Part shown: positions 23,733-32,276 of the stretch, piece by piece
Layout of the letters: each line of letters starts with the position of its first letter
Numbering within the stretch: the first letter of the stretch is position 1
Source: Myxococcales bacterium
GTDB lineage: Bacteria > Myxococcota_A > Polyangia > Haliangiales > Haliangiaceae
DNA: 64,000 nucleotides
NCBI GenBank assembly: GCA_947483555.1
Contig: CANKMW010000006.1
Span: 1-64,000, forward strand
Direction of reading: 5' to 3'
The notes under the pieces: generated by a model
What the model saw: only the letters and a program-made list of their open reading frames with translations
Databases searched by the model: none
Told to the model about the DNA's origin: nothing
Made by a program: the position numbers and the translations under genes

Positions 23733-24641
23733 CTACTGGAGCCCGGGCGCGATCACGACGACATAGCGGAAGTTGGCCGCCACGCCGAAGGTGCGGATCG
23801 CAACGGTGCCGCTGGTGTGCAGGCTCTCCTGGAAGCTCGAGCCGATAGTCGCGGTGGTTGTGGTAAGGCAAGCGTGCCGATCGCCCTCGCTAGACGCGAT
23901 CATGCGCACGTTGCCTCCGGGGTTCATCCGCACCGGCATTCCATCGGCGTCGCCGCCGACCACAGTTCCGTCGTTCTGGAAGCGCGTCGAGATCTGGGTC
24001 GCACTGTTGCTGTCGAGTACATTTTGGAACGCGCTGCACAGGTAGCCGGTGCCGTAGATCGTGCTCGGCGCGTAGCGGGTCAGCACGGAAACCGAGCGAC
24101 TAGGCGACAGAGGCGGGATATCGGGTGACAGCGCGATCAGGTCGAACGAGGTGTCGATGACCACGTCGGCCCACACTCCACCGGTGACCGACAGGATTCG
24201 ATCGCCGAACTCCGCGCTCGGCTGGTGCAGCGCTCCGCCGCTGACGGTCCACAACCCGACGGGGCCCCACTCGGGCGGTAGCGCGCTACCGTTGAATCCA
24301 TAGAACGCGGCGATGAGATCAGGCCCTGCGGGGTTGGGATCGCAGGCGTCTCCGACCCCGTCTCCGTCGGCGTTGTCCAGGGTGGTGTTGGCGACGTGCG
24401 GGCAATTGTCGCAGACGTCGCCGCGATCGTCGCTGTCCTCGTCGGACTGTGCCGTGTTGGCAGTCGTAGGGCAGTTGTCGTTGCCGTTGGGGACCGTGTC
24501 GCCGTCGTCATCGCCATCGGGCGGAATGCCGTCAGCCCCCGAATCCACGCTCGCGTCAGTCGGATCCCCTCCGGGGTCGAACCCGCACCCGACAAGGACG
24601 AGCGCCGGTGTGACCCAGGATAGAACGGAAAGGCGCCACAT
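23733..24641 (-). CDS. Lipoprotein with thrombospondin type 3 calcium-binding repeats
   Basis: 302 residues. The signal peptide ends in LVLVGC. Residues about 25-105 hold Asp-rich repeats with paired cysteines (DGDDDGDTVPNGNDNCP, NADGDGVGDACDPNP), the thrombospondin type 3 pattern that wraps calcium. The C-terminal about 200 residues resemble a lectin-like jelly-roll, beginning at LIAAFYGFNGSALPPEWGPV. Such proteins are abundant on myxobacterial surfaces; the ligand is unknown. It is a single gene, convergent with the nucleotidyltransferase gene and divergent from ugd. Confidence 0.82.
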   Translation of the reverse strand: MWRLSVLSWVTPALVLVGCGFDPGGDPTDASVDSGADGIPPDGDDDGDTVPNGNDNCPTTANTAQSDEDSDDRGDVCDNCPHVANTTLDNADGDGVGDACDPNPAGPDLIAAFYGFNGSALPPEWGPVGLWTVSGGALHQPSAEFGDRILSVTGGVWADVVIDTSFDLIALSPDIPPLSPSRSVSVLTRYAPSTIYGTGYLCSAFQNVLDSNSATQISTRFQNDGTVVGGDADGMPVRMNPGGNVRMIASSEGDRHACLTTTTATIGSSFQESLHTSGTVAIRTFGVAANFRYVVVIAPGLQ

Positions 24642-24754
24642 GCCGGCTCAAGCCTACTGCGTTAGCGCGTGCGCCGGAAGCGCTCGAGCCGGCGCGTGTG
24701 CGGCGCTTCACGCTGGCCCGTGGGTCTGCGCAGCCCATGCTACGTTGCTCGCCC

Positions 24755-26068
24755 ATGCGGCTCGCAGTTATCGGCACGGGGTACGTCGGCCTGGTGGCCG
24801 GCGCGGGGTTCTCCGATTTCGGGAACGATGTGACGTGCGTCGACCTCGACGCGGCACGGGTCGCCGGTCTCCTCCGCGGCGAGATCCCGATCCACGAGCC
24901 GCAGCTCGACGACCTGGTCCAACGCAACCTCGCCGCCGGTAGGCTGTCGTTCACCACCTCGACCGCCGAGGCGGTGCCCGGCGCCGACGTGGTGATCCTC
25001 GCGGTCGGCACGCCGCAGAGCGAGGAGGACGGTGCTGCCGACCTCCGCTTCATCGAAGCCGCCGCCGCCCAGGTCGCGAGCGCGCTGACCGGATTTGCCG
25101 TGATCGTCACCAAGAGCACGGTGCCGGTCGGCACGGCCGACCGCATTCGCGCGATCGTGTCGGCCGGGACCACGCAGCCGTTCGCGGTGGCATCGAACCC
25201 CGAGTTTCTGAAGGAGGGCGACGCGGTCAACGACTTCATGAAGCCGGACCGCGTGATCCTGGGCGTCGATGACGATCGCGCCGCGCGAGTGCTGCGCAAC
25301 CTCTATGCGCCGTTCGTGCGAACCGGTGACCGCATCATGGTCATGGACATCCGCTCGGCCGAGCTCACGAAGTACGCATCCAACGCCATGCTGGCGGTGC
25401 GCATCTCGTTCATGAACGAGCTGGCTTTGCTCGCCGAGAAGGTCGGCGCCGACATCGAGCACGTCCGCAAGGGCATGAGCACGGACCCGCGCATCGGGGC
25501 CAGGTTCCTGTTCCCGGGCCCCGGCTTCGGGGGTAGTTGTTTCCCGAAGGATATAAGGGCCCTGGCTCATGCGGCACGCCAGCACGGTAACCAGCTCGAG
25601 ATCGTCGAGGCCGCCGAGCGCGCCAACCGACGGCAGAAGCGCGTCCTGGGCGAGCGCATCCGGGCCGCGTTCGGGGGCACCCTGGCAGGAAAGCGGGTGG
25701 CGATCTGGGGCCTGGCGTTCAAGCCCGAGACCGACGACATCCGGGAGGCGCCGGCACTGCAACTGGCCAGCGACCTGCTCGAAGCGGGGGCGACCGTCGT
25801 CGGCTACGATCCAGTCGCGATGGACAACGTCCGCGCGCAGCTCGGCGATCGCATCGAGCTCGCTCCCGACATGTACGCCGCGGCCCGCGGAGCGCACGCG
25901 CTCGCGCTGGTCACCGAGTGGAAGCAGTTCCGTGGCGCCGACTTTCGCCGCCTGAAGGAGGCGATGGCAGAGCCGCGGCTGTTCGACGGCCGGAACGTGT
26001 GGGATCCCGCGATCCTGCGCGATCTGGGGTTCACGTACCAGGCGATCGGCCGCGGCGGCCTTCCCTGA
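24755..26068 (+). CDS. ugd: UDP-glucose 6-dehydrogenase
   Basis: 437 residues. It oxidises UDP-glucose to UDP-glucuronate with two NAD+. Seen: the Rossmann start MRLAVIGTGYVGLVAGAGF, the EPQLDDLV segment, STVPVGTADRIR, NPEFLKEGDAVNDF with the active Glu, and the catalytic Cys in GGSCFPKDIRAL. The C-terminal domain contains WGLAFKPETDDIREAPA. ATG at 24755 is the family start. It is the first gene of the polysaccharide locus and gives the uronic-acid precursor. Substrate assignment (glucose rather than N-acetylglucosamine) rests on overall resemblance. Confidence 0.93.
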   Translation: MRLAVIGTGYVGLVAGAGFSDFGNDVTCVDLDAARVAGLLRGEIPIHEPQLDDLVQRNLAAGRLSFTTSTAEAVPGADVVILAVGTPQSEEDGAADLRFIEAAAAQVASALTGFAVIVTKSTVPVGTADRIRAIVSAGTTQPFAVASNPEFLKEGDAVNDFMKPDRVILGVDDDRAARVLRNLYAPFVRTGDRIMVMDIRSAELTKYASNAMLAVRISFMNELALLAEKVGADIEHVRKGMSTDPRIGARFLFPGPGFGGSCFPKDIRALAHAARQHGNQLEIVEAAERANRRQKRVLGERIRAAFGGTLAGKRVAIWGLAFKPETDDIREAPALQLASDLLEAGATVVGYDPVAMDNVRAQLGDRIELAPDMYAAARGAHALALVTEWKQFRGADFRRLKEAMAEPRLFDGRNVWDPAILRDLGFTYQAIGRGGLP

Positions 26069-26149
26069 GGTGTGCTCGCCCTCACTGCGGGCATGAACAG
26101 GTGCCGGGTCCGAGGCAACAAATCCCACAGCCTCCAGAGGGCTGGGCGT

Positions 26150-26178
26150 TTGACGCAGGGCGAATCCACCCCTAGGAT
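26150..26178 (+). promoter_or_regulatory. Sigma70-like promoter
   Basis: TTGACG (-35) at 26150-26155, a 17-bp spacer and TAGGAT (-10) at 26173-26178. The expected start near 26185 gives a leader of about 29 nt, with an AGGA ribosome-binding site about 10 nt before the ATG at 26214. It would drive the secreted protein, barrel and oxidoreductase genes. Confidence 0.6.
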
Positions 26179-26213
26179 GACCCAGCCAGCCGCCACAGCG
26201 GCAGGAACCAAGC

Positions 26214-26804
26214 ATGCGAAACAGCAAACATCTCGTGGTCGCACTCGTCGCGTTGGTCGGCCTGGGCATCGGGACCCTCTACGCCCAGCCCGCGCCCGCG
26301 CCAGGGGATGCCAAGAAGCCCGACGTGACGGCGTCCGGTGAGACCAAGGCAGATCTGTCGCCGCGGGAGATGGCCACCGAGACCAAGAAGTTGCTGGGCG
26401 AGATGGAAGGCTTCCACATCCGCGTGCTCCAGCTCCAGGGCGCGGCGCGCAAGGCCAAGGACGTCATCAAGCTCAACTGCGTCAACGAGAAGCTGCTGGC
26501 GGTGAAGCAGTTGCTCAACATCGGCGAGGTGGCGCAGAACGACCTCACCGAGGCGATCGCCAGCGGCGACCGGGACGCCCAGGTCCACCAGTACAGCCAG
26601 GTGAGGCTGGCCCAGGAGCGCGCCACCTCCGAGCGTGACGAGGCCGAGGGCTGCATCGGCGAGGAGATCATCTTCATCGGCCCCACGCAGGTCGACGTCA
26701 ATGGTCCGGCGATGCCCGACGACCCGACCGCCGATCCCCACGATCCGTTCGACGTACCGAGCTCGGACTTCGAGCAGGTCAACACGGCGAGCCCCTGGTT
26801 CTGA
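26214..26804 (+). CDS. Secreted protein of unknown function, partner of the barrel gene
   Basis: 196 residues. The signal peptide MRNSKHLVVALVALVGLGIG... ends in LYAQP. The mature protein is largely helical and charged (MATETKKLLGEMEGFHIRVL, SGDRDAQVHQYSQVRLAQER, ERDEAEGCIGEE), with two cysteines that could form a disulfide, and ends in a Pro/Asp-rich tail. I do not recognise a family. It lies 5 bp before the outer-membrane barrel gene and right after a strong promoter, so a periplasmic accessory role in polysaccharide export is likely but inferred. Confidence 0.78.
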   Translation: MRNSKHLVVALVALVGLGIGTLYAQPAPAPGDAKKPDVTASGETKADLSPREMATETKKLLGEMEGFHIRVLQLQGAARKAKDVIKLNCVNEKLLAVKQLLNIGEVAQNDLTEAIASGDRDAQVHQYSQVRLAQERATSERDEAEGCIGEEIIFIGPTQVDVNGPAMPDDPTADPHDPFDVPSSDFEQVNTASPWF

Positions 26805-26809
26805 ATCGG

Positions 26810-28132
26810 ATGACACGCATGCACTGGTCGCTAGCCGTTGGCGGAAGCCTGTTCGCCGTTGCCCTCGTCAGTGGCGCCGGGGTTGCCCACGCGCAGGACG
26901 CACGCGACGTCGCGGCGGTGGAGGGCCCGGGGTACCCGATCGGTGCCGGCACGGTGGTGCACCCGATCCTCGGCGCCGAGGCCGGCTTCACCGACAACGT
27001 CTTCTCCGCGTACCGCGCCAGCCAGCGCCATGCCTCGGGGCTCCTCCGGCTGGTGGCCGAGGCAGTGATCGCGTCCAAGCACGTGGAGCCGGTCGACGAG
27101 GCCCTGACCGACGAGGGCGCCGAGGAGTCCGCGGAGCCGGCCACACAATCCATCCAGTTCCGCGGCGGTGGCAGGCTCGAGTACAACGAGTACCTGTCGA
27201 CTGACGAGGTGGTGCGCTCGCAACGCGGCATCGCCGCCGATCTGAGCGCCAACCTGACCGTGGCGCCCCAGGGCACGTTCTCGTTCGTGGTCAAGGACCA
27301 CCTGGTTCGCGACTCCCGCCCGACCAACTTCTACTCCTTCGACGGCACCAACCGGATCGCCAACACCCTCGGCCTGGCACTCAACTACCAGCCCGGCGGC
27401 CGCACCATGAAGGGTGGGCTGCGCTGGGAGAACCAGATCGACTACTTCGAGGACGCGGATCAGCAGTTCGGCAACCGGATGATCAACGCGATCCACGGTG
27501 GCTACGAATGGCAGATTTTCCCGTACACGAAGGTCTATGCCGACGCCAGCTACGGCTTCATCGGGTCGCTCGGCTCCGATGGCGCGATTCCCGCGACCAA
27601 GCGGGGCGCCCAGCCGATCCGCGGTGGCGCCGGGATCGCGACCGCGCTCACCGAGCTGTTCACGGTCAAGGCCCACCTGGGATGGGCCTACGCCAGCTAC
27701 AGCGGGGGCTCGGGCTACAACGCGCCCCTCATGGGAGCCGAGCTGGGTTACCGCTACTCACCCGTCGGTCGGATGGTGGTGGACTACAGCTGGGACCACT
27801 ACGACTCGCTCAACGGTGACTACTATCGCGACCACAAGCTCGGGCTGAAGGTCGACCAGCAGATCAGCCGCGTCGTCGCCAGTGTCGGCGCCGAGGTCCG
27901 GCTCCGACACTACGACGGCATCTCGATGGCGATCGGTGCGCCGACCCGTGACGACGTGATCTTCGCCGTGGGTGGCAAGGCCACCTACGTGTTCAAGGAC
28001 TGGCTGGCCGCGGTCGCCGACTGGCGCACCGAGATCGACGACACCAGCTACCTGTCGAGCTTCGGCGGCGACGTTCACGACCCCAGCTATGTCCGCACCG
28101 AAGTGACGGCGGGCGTTCGCGCCGCGCTCTGA
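26810..28132 (+). CDS. Outer-membrane beta-barrel protein of the polysaccharide locus
   Basis: 440 residues from ATG at 26810 (or 26819). The signal peptide ends in GVAHAQD. The segment EAGFTDNVFSAYRAS is the hallmark of the BBP2_2/VpsM-like outer-membrane family. The rest is long amphipathic beta hairpins (GGGRLEYNEYLSTDEVVRSQ, DYSWDHYDSLNGDYYRDHKL). Proteins of this type occur in Vibrio and myxobacterial exopolysaccharide loci and are thought to help secretion across the outer membrane. The chain ends in VTAGVRAAL without a terminal aromatic residue. 5 bp and 13 bp separate it from its neighbours. Confidence 0.82.
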   Translation: MTRMHWSLAVGGSLFAVALVSGAGVAHAQDARDVAAVEGPGYPIGAGTVVHPILGAEAGFTDNVFSAYRASQRHASGLLRLVAEAVIASKHVEPVDEALTDEGAEESAEPATQSIQFRGGGRLEYNEYLSTDEVVRSQRGIAADLSANLTVAPQGTFSFVVKDHLVRDSRPTNFYSFDGTNRIANTLGLALNYQPGGRTMKGGLRWENQIDYFEDADQQFGNRMINAIHGGYEWQIFPYTKVYADASYGFIGSLGSDGAIPATKRGAQPIRGGAGIATALTELFTVKAHLGWAYASYSGGSGYNAPLMGAELGYRYSPVGRMVVDYSWDHYDSLNGDYYRDHKLGLKVDQQISRVVASVGAEVRLRHYDGISMAIGAPTRDDVIFAVGGKATYVFKDWLAAVADWRTEIDDTSYLSSFGGDVHDPSYVRTEVTAGVRAAL

Positions 28133-28145
28133 GGACGGGGCCCGG

Positions 28146-29171
28146 TTGCGCCGTACCCGAGTCGCTGTGGTCGGGACCGGGGCGTGGGGGCTGTCCCACG
28201 TCCGTACGTTCGCTGCCGAGCCGCGCGCCGAATTGACCTGGCTGTGCGACACGGATCCGTCGGCACTGGCGCGTGCGGTCGCGCTGGCGCCTGGAGCCCG
28301 CGGTACCCGCCTCGTCGCTGACATCATGGTCGCGGCCGATGTGGACGCGGTCGTGATCGCCACCCCGGCCATCACCCACGCCGAGTTGGCGGTGCGCTGC
28401 CTCGAGCATGGTCATCACGTCCTGGTCGAGAAGCCGCTGGCGCTTTCGACCGGCGCCGCCGAGGCGCTCGCCACCGCCGCCGAACGCGCCGGCACGGTGG
28501 TGCTGGTCGGGCATCTCATGCTCTATCACCCGGCGGTCGAGTACCTGCGCAAGCTGGTGATGTCAGGCGAACTCGGCGAGATCTTCTACCTCTCCTCGGT
28601 GCGCGCCAACCTCGGCCGCCTGCGCCGCGATGAGAGCGCGCTGTGGAGCTTCGGGCCGCATGACCTGTCAATGATCGAGTACCTGGTCCCCGGCGCGCCG
28701 GTCACGGTGTCAGCGCGCGGCGCGAGCTACCTGCAGCCGGGCATCGCCGACGTGGTCTTCGTTAACCTCGAGCTGGCACCGGCCGGCGGCGCGCGCCCGG
28801 TGATGGCGCAGATCCACCTCTCGTGGCTCAACCCGCGGAAGGAGCGGCGACTGACCGTGGTCGGCTCTCGCAAGATGGTCGAGTTTGACGACTGCAGCCC
28901 CGAGAAGATCCGCCTCTATGACCGTGGCTACGATCGGCCCCCCGAGTTCTCCAGCTTCGCCGAGTACCTCACTATCCGGAACGGGGACATCTACATCCCC
29001 GAGGTGGCGATGGAGGAGCCGCTGGTGGTCCAGGTCCGGCATTTCCTCGACTGCGTCGAGCAGGGGCGTCAGCCGCGCACCGACCTCGCAAGCGGGATCC
29101 GGGTGGTGCGACTGCTGGCGGCGGCCCAGACTTCGCTCGAGCGCGACGGGGCCCCGTTCCGTGTCGGCTGA
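28146..29171 (+). CDS. Gfo/Idh/MocA-family sugar oxidoreductase
   Basis: 341 residues from TTG at 28146; no ATG or GTG fits the Rossmann start RVAVVGTGAWGLSHVRTF. The signature EKPLALS is seen at about residue 97. The C-terminal part holds WSFGPHDLSM, whose His matches the usual catalytic His region, and a substrate-domain sheet. The ending EEPLVVQVRHFLDCVEQGRQ is typical of the polysaccharide-associated subgroup with WlbA/WbpB and ketoreductases. It probably oxidises or reduces the 3-position of a nucleotide sugar; with a DegT aminotransferase in the locus it could make a 3-amino sugar. Confidence 0.88.
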   Translation: MRRTRVAVVGTGAWGLSHVRTFAAEPRAELTWLCDTDPSALARAVALAPGARGTRLVADIMVAADVDAVVIATPAITHAELAVRCLEHGHHVLVEKPLALSTGAAEALATAAERAGTVVLVGHLMLYHPAVEYLRKLVMSGELGEIFYLSSVRANLGRLRRDESALWSFGPHDLSMIEYLVPGAPVTVSARGASYLQPGIADVVFVNLELAPAGGARPVMAQIHLSWLNPRKERRLTVVGSRKMVEFDDCSPEKIRLYDRGYDRPPEFSSFAEYLTIRNGDIYIPEVAMEEPLVVQVRHFLDCVEQGRQPRTDLASGIRVVRLLAAAQTSLERDGAPFRVG

Positions 29172-29483
29172 CCAACTCGAGCGCCGCACCCGCGAGTTCG
29201 CGCATCGCGGCGAGCTCGACGACGACTCGCCGGCCGCGCCCGCTGTTGGCCTTGCACAGCACATCGTCGACGCGCGCTCTCCAGTCGCTGACGCTTATAG
29301 GGCCGCGGCTGCCGTGTACAGAGTCCAGGCTGGCGGCTGGCACCTCCTTCACCCGCCTGGTCGACACGATGCGCGGCATGTAATACCAGACCGTACCGCA
29401 GCACGAAGTCAAGCTGACCACCTGCGTGCGCGGAGCGATCCGACCTGCACAGTTCACGCGTTCGCAGCAAAGGATGTTCACCG
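29172..29483. other. 312-bp gap with no convincing gene
   Basis: I see no promoter of good quality, RNA gene or conserved protein. A plus-strand frame opens with GTG at 29161, overlapping the oxidoreductase stop, and runs to 29487. Its first about 27 codons are strongly G/C-ending, giving SADQLERRTREFAHRGELDD, then codon use decays. This could be the stub of a deleted gene. Confidence 0.5.
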
Positions 29484-30248
29484 ATGATCACGATCGATGA
29501 GGCGACCGGAGAGTTCACGTTCGAGCGCGCCGGAGTGCAGGAGAGGGTTCCGCTCGGCAGCGCGGAAGGCTTTCGCATCCTCTCGAAGCTGTGGCTACGC
29601 GCCGGCTGGGACAACAAGTACGTGTACTCGTTCACGTGGCTGGGCCGCCCGATGATCCAGCTTCCCGAGGACATGATCCGACTGCAGGAGGTCATCGTCG
29701 CCGTCCAGCCGGACGTCATCATCGAGTGTGGTGTCGCCCACGGCGGCTCGTTGGTGTTTTATGCGTCGCTCTGCCACGCGCTCGGCCGCGGTAGAGTGAT
29801 CGGTGTCGACATCGAGATCCGAGCGCACAACCGCGCGGCAATCGAGGCTCACCGGCTCGCGAGCTACATCCATCTCGTCGAAGGGAGTTCAGTCGCGCCC
29901 GACGTGGTTGACCAGATCAGGGCGATGGTGCACGCCGGCGAGTCCGTGATGGTGTTCCTCGACTCGCTGCACACGAAGGCTCACGTCCTCGCCGAACTCG
30001 CGGCCTACGCGCCGCTGGTGACGCTGGGCTCGTACGCTGTTGCGATGGACGGGATCATGGGCGAAGTCGTCGGCGCGCCGAGGACACAACCCGACTGGGA
30101 ATGGAACAACCCGCGCGAGGCCGCGATCGAGTTCGCCCGCTCCAACCCGGAGTTCGTCATCGAGGCCCCGGCGTTCCAGTTCAACGAAGGAACGGTCGAA
30201 GACCGGGTCACCTACTGGCCGAGCGCCTACATCAAGCGGGTGAAGTGA
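29484..30248 (+). CDS. CmcI / cephalosporin-hydroxylase-family methyltransferase-like protein
   Basis: 254 residues. This family has a class I methyltransferase fold; relatives include CmcI and rhamnosyl O-methyltransferases. Seen: KYVYSFTWLGRPMIQLPEDM, the SAM loop IIECGVAHGGSLVFYA, VIGVDIEIRAHNR with a probable acidic metal/SAM site, and VFLDSLHTKAHVLAEL. In a sugar locus an O-methyltransferase acting on a glycan residue is the best guess. GC at third positions looks lower than in the housekeeping genes (impression, not counted). It overlaps the convergent epimerase gene by 17 bp. Confidence 0.85.
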   Translation: MITIDEATGEFTFERAGVQERVPLGSAEGFRILSKLWLRAGWDNKYVYSFTWLGRPMIQLPEDMIRLQEVIVAVQPDVIIECGVAHGGSLVFYASLCHALGRGRVIGVDIEIRAHNRAAIEAHRLASYIHLVEGSSVAPDVVDQIRAMVHAGESVMVFLDSLHTKAHVLAELAAYAPLVTLGSYAVAMDGIMGEVVGAPRTQPDWEWNNPREAAIEFARSNPEFVIEAPAFQFNEGTVEDRVTYWPSAYIKRVK

Positions 30249-31044
30249 GCGCGAACCGAGAGACCAGGCCGGGCAGATCATCGAGCAGCCGACGCGCAGG
30301 CACGCGACCGAACGTGTCATGCAGTCGCTGGGTGGAGATCCGCGGGAAGCTCACCAGCGGTGCGTCGTCGGCCCACGAGACTTCGCAACCGGTCGCGCGC
30401 ACCAGCGTGTCGGCGATCTCCTGATGAGAGACATTGATGCCGGTCGCGACGTTGTAGATCGGGAGCGCGCCCTCGAATGCGATGGCGACCAGAGTCTCGA
30501 CGACCTCGTCGAGGCATACATAGTCCTTGGCCGAGGCCGGCGCTGTCCCCATCTTGAGACGGCCCATGAGCGCCGAGCGAATCACGCGCGTGAGAAAGTT
30601 GTCCGAGGCCTGATCCAAGCCATAGACGTTGGACAGGCGCGCAACGCGCACGCCAGGCCGCCCGGATGACAGGCAGAGCGATTCGCCCATCAACTTCGAC
30701 ACGTTGTACAGGTCGTCAGGCGCCTGGGTCGCGACCGACAGCACCGCGTCCTCGGCGCCGTGCACGCTGCGCTGATAGACCCTCGTCGACGACACGTAAA
30801 CGAACGAGTCGAAGCGACCGGCCTGCAGCCATGGGATCACGTCGCTGACGTGGGCGGCGACCGTGTCGAACGGGCGCTGGCGGAAATCGGCCGTTACGCC
30901 GGCGCACCAGATCACGTGACCGAGCGCCGCATCGCCCGGCGCCTGACCCCGATTGATCGCGTCGCACCGTCGACCCTGCGCGCGCAGATAGTTCACGAGA
31001 TGGGCGCCGATGAAGCCTTTCGCGCCGAACACGGTTACCTTCAT
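30232..31044 (-). CDS. NAD(P)-dependent nucleotide-sugar epimerase/reductase (extended SDR)
   Basis: 270 residues from ATG at 31044. Rossmann motif VFGAKGFIGAHL, VIWCAGVTADFRQRP, VYVSSTRVYQ, and the catalytic YNVSK. This is a short extended SDR of the kind that reduces 4-keto sugars at the end of deoxysugar pathways. It follows the acyltransferase, C-methyltransferase and epimerase genes on the same strand, which fits a 4-ketoreductase finishing the same sugar (inference). Its ATG overlaps the stop of the acyltransferase ORF (ATGA). Confidence 0.85.
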   Translation of the reverse strand: MKVTVFGAKGFIGAHLVNYLRAQGRRCDAINRGQAPGDAALGHVIWCAGVTADFRQRPFDTVAAHVSDVIPWLQAGRFDSFVYVSSTRVYQRSVHGAEDAVLSVATQAPDDLYNVSKLMGESLCLSSGRPGVRVARLSNVYGLDQASDNFLTRVIRSALMGRLKMGTAPASAKDYVCLDEVVETLVAIAFEGALPIYNVATGINVSHQEIADTLVRATGCEVSWADDAPLVSFPRISTQRLHDTFGRVPARRLLDDLPGLVSRFALTSPA

Positions 31045-31529
31045 CGGCGGTAGCCCGTGACTCGCAGCGGGTTGCCGACGTTGATCGAAAAGGCAGGGAC
31101 CTCGCCGCGGACCACGGAGGCAGCGCCGATCACGCAGCCACGACGCAAGATCGCACCGTCTAGGACGACGACGTTGGCGCCGATCCACACATCGTCCTCG
31201 ATCACGATGCCGCCGCGACTGGGCATGAAGCGCTGGTCGACGATCAACTTGTCGCGGGCGCGGAATTCGTGATTCACGGGAGCCAGCGTGCAGTTCGCCG
31301 CGATGGCAACGTGCTCGCCGATCACGACGCCGTTGCCGGAGTAGATCACCGTGCCCGAGTTGATGTGGCAGAAGCGCCCGATCCTGATGTCCCCGGAGCC
31401 GCCCACGGGCTTCACCTTAACGAACGCATCGATGACGACGCCATCCCCGATCTCGATACGGCTGCCGCGGACCGAGTCCTCGATGTCGGCGAGGGGAGAG
31501 ATTCGAGCCTTCGCGGAGATCACCAGCAT
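31041..31529 (-). CDS. Hexapeptide-repeat O-acyltransferase
   Basis: 162 residues with imperfect [LIV]GXXXX repeats along most of the chain (IEIGDGVVID, IRIGRFCHIN, VVIGEHVAIA, IVIEDDVWIGANVVV, RRGCVIGAASVV), the left-handed beta-helix of the LbetaH acyltransferases. VNHEF in the middle supplies the likely catalytic His, and GNPLRV near the end matches the usual GxPAr motif. It probably acetylates a sugar of the glycan. A 214-bp gap with no gene separates it from rfbC upstream. Confidence 0.87.
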   Translation of the reverse strand: MLVISAKARISPLADIEDSVRGSRIEIGDGVVIDAFVKVKPVGGSGDIRIGRFCHINSGTVIYSGNGVVIGEHVAIAANCTLAPVNHEFRARDKLIVDQRFMPSRGGIVIEDDVWIGANVVVLDGAILRRGCVIGAASVVRGEVPAFSINVGNPLRVTGYRR

Positions 31530-31743
31530 TGGAACGCACCTGTAAACGTATCATGGGGGGCCGGCCAACGAAGTGATGTCCTCCCCTCCCCGAGCGCGGC
31601 TCGGCATGCGTTCGCCTGCTTCACCTGCATCACAGAACTGGGATTTCTCGGGTTGAAGCCTGTGGTTCTCGCACCCGGCGTCGGGGCCAGGCTCGCACCT
31701 GGCGGCAGGCGACGTTCTGGCCCTCGGCACACCTGCGACGCGT

Positions 31744-32274
31744 TCAGGATGCGCAAAGCGGGTAGCCACCGTCGCGCGCGGAGATAACGCTCGGCGGATG
31801 AGGCCACGCAATCGCGAAGGCCGGGTCGTCCCAGCGGACGCCGCGTGCCGACTCCGGGTGATAGCGCTCGAACATCTGGTAGAGGACTCGCGCACCGGCG
31901 GTCAACGTAAGGAAGCCGTGGGCGAAGCCTTGCGGGACGTACAGCATGGTCAACGCGTCGGCGGTGAGCTCGAGGCCGAACCATCGATGGTACGTCGGCG
32001 ACCCAGGCCGCAGGTCGATGATGGCGTCGTAGATCGCTCCCTGCGCGCAGCTGACCAGCTTGGCGTCCTCGTGCGGCGCGGCCTGGTAGTGCATGCCGCG
32101 CAGCGTGTGCGCGGCGATGTTGTGCGAGACGTTGCACTGCACCGGCGTGGTCTCGAGGCCGAGGGCGGCGAACTCGTTCCGACAGAAGCTACGAGCGAAC
32201 AACCCGCGCTCGTCGCGCACCAGTTCCAGGTCGATCACGAATGCGCCCGGCAAGGGGGTCGCGGTGAATTTCAT
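31744..32274 (-). CDS. rfbC: dTDP-4-dehydrorhamnose 3,5-epimerase family protein
   Basis: 176 residues from ATG at 32274 (TTG at 32280 would add two residues). RmlC cupin: DERGLFARSFCRNEFAALG, the catalytic His62 in LRGMHYQ, YDAIIDLRPGSPTY, YVPQGFAHGFLTL and VRWDDPAFAI. No rmlA, rmlB or rmlD is in the window. The neighbours are the C-methyltransferase and CDP-glucose genes, so the substrate may be a CDP- or C-methylated 4-keto sugar rather than dTDP-rhamnose. The symbol marks the family only. Confidence 0.88.
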   Translation of the reverse strand: MKFTATPLPGAFVIDLELVRDERGLFARSFCRNEFAALGLETTPVQCNVSHNIAAHTLRGMHYQAAPHEDAKLVSCAQGAIYDAIIDLRPGSPTYHRWFGLELTADALTMLYVPQGFAHGFLTLTAGARVLYQMFERYHPESARGVRWDDPAFAIAWPHPPSVISARDGGYPLCAS

Positions 32275-32276
32275 CG

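Noticed and set aside
31530..31743. Gene or terminator in the 214-bp gap before rfbC
   Set aside because: Only short unbiased frames and no convincing stem with a T tract are seen.
31744..32274. Rhamnose biosynthesis from the rfbC match
   Set aside because: No rmlA, rmlB or rmlD is in the window; the neighbours point to a CDP- or C-methylated sugar.
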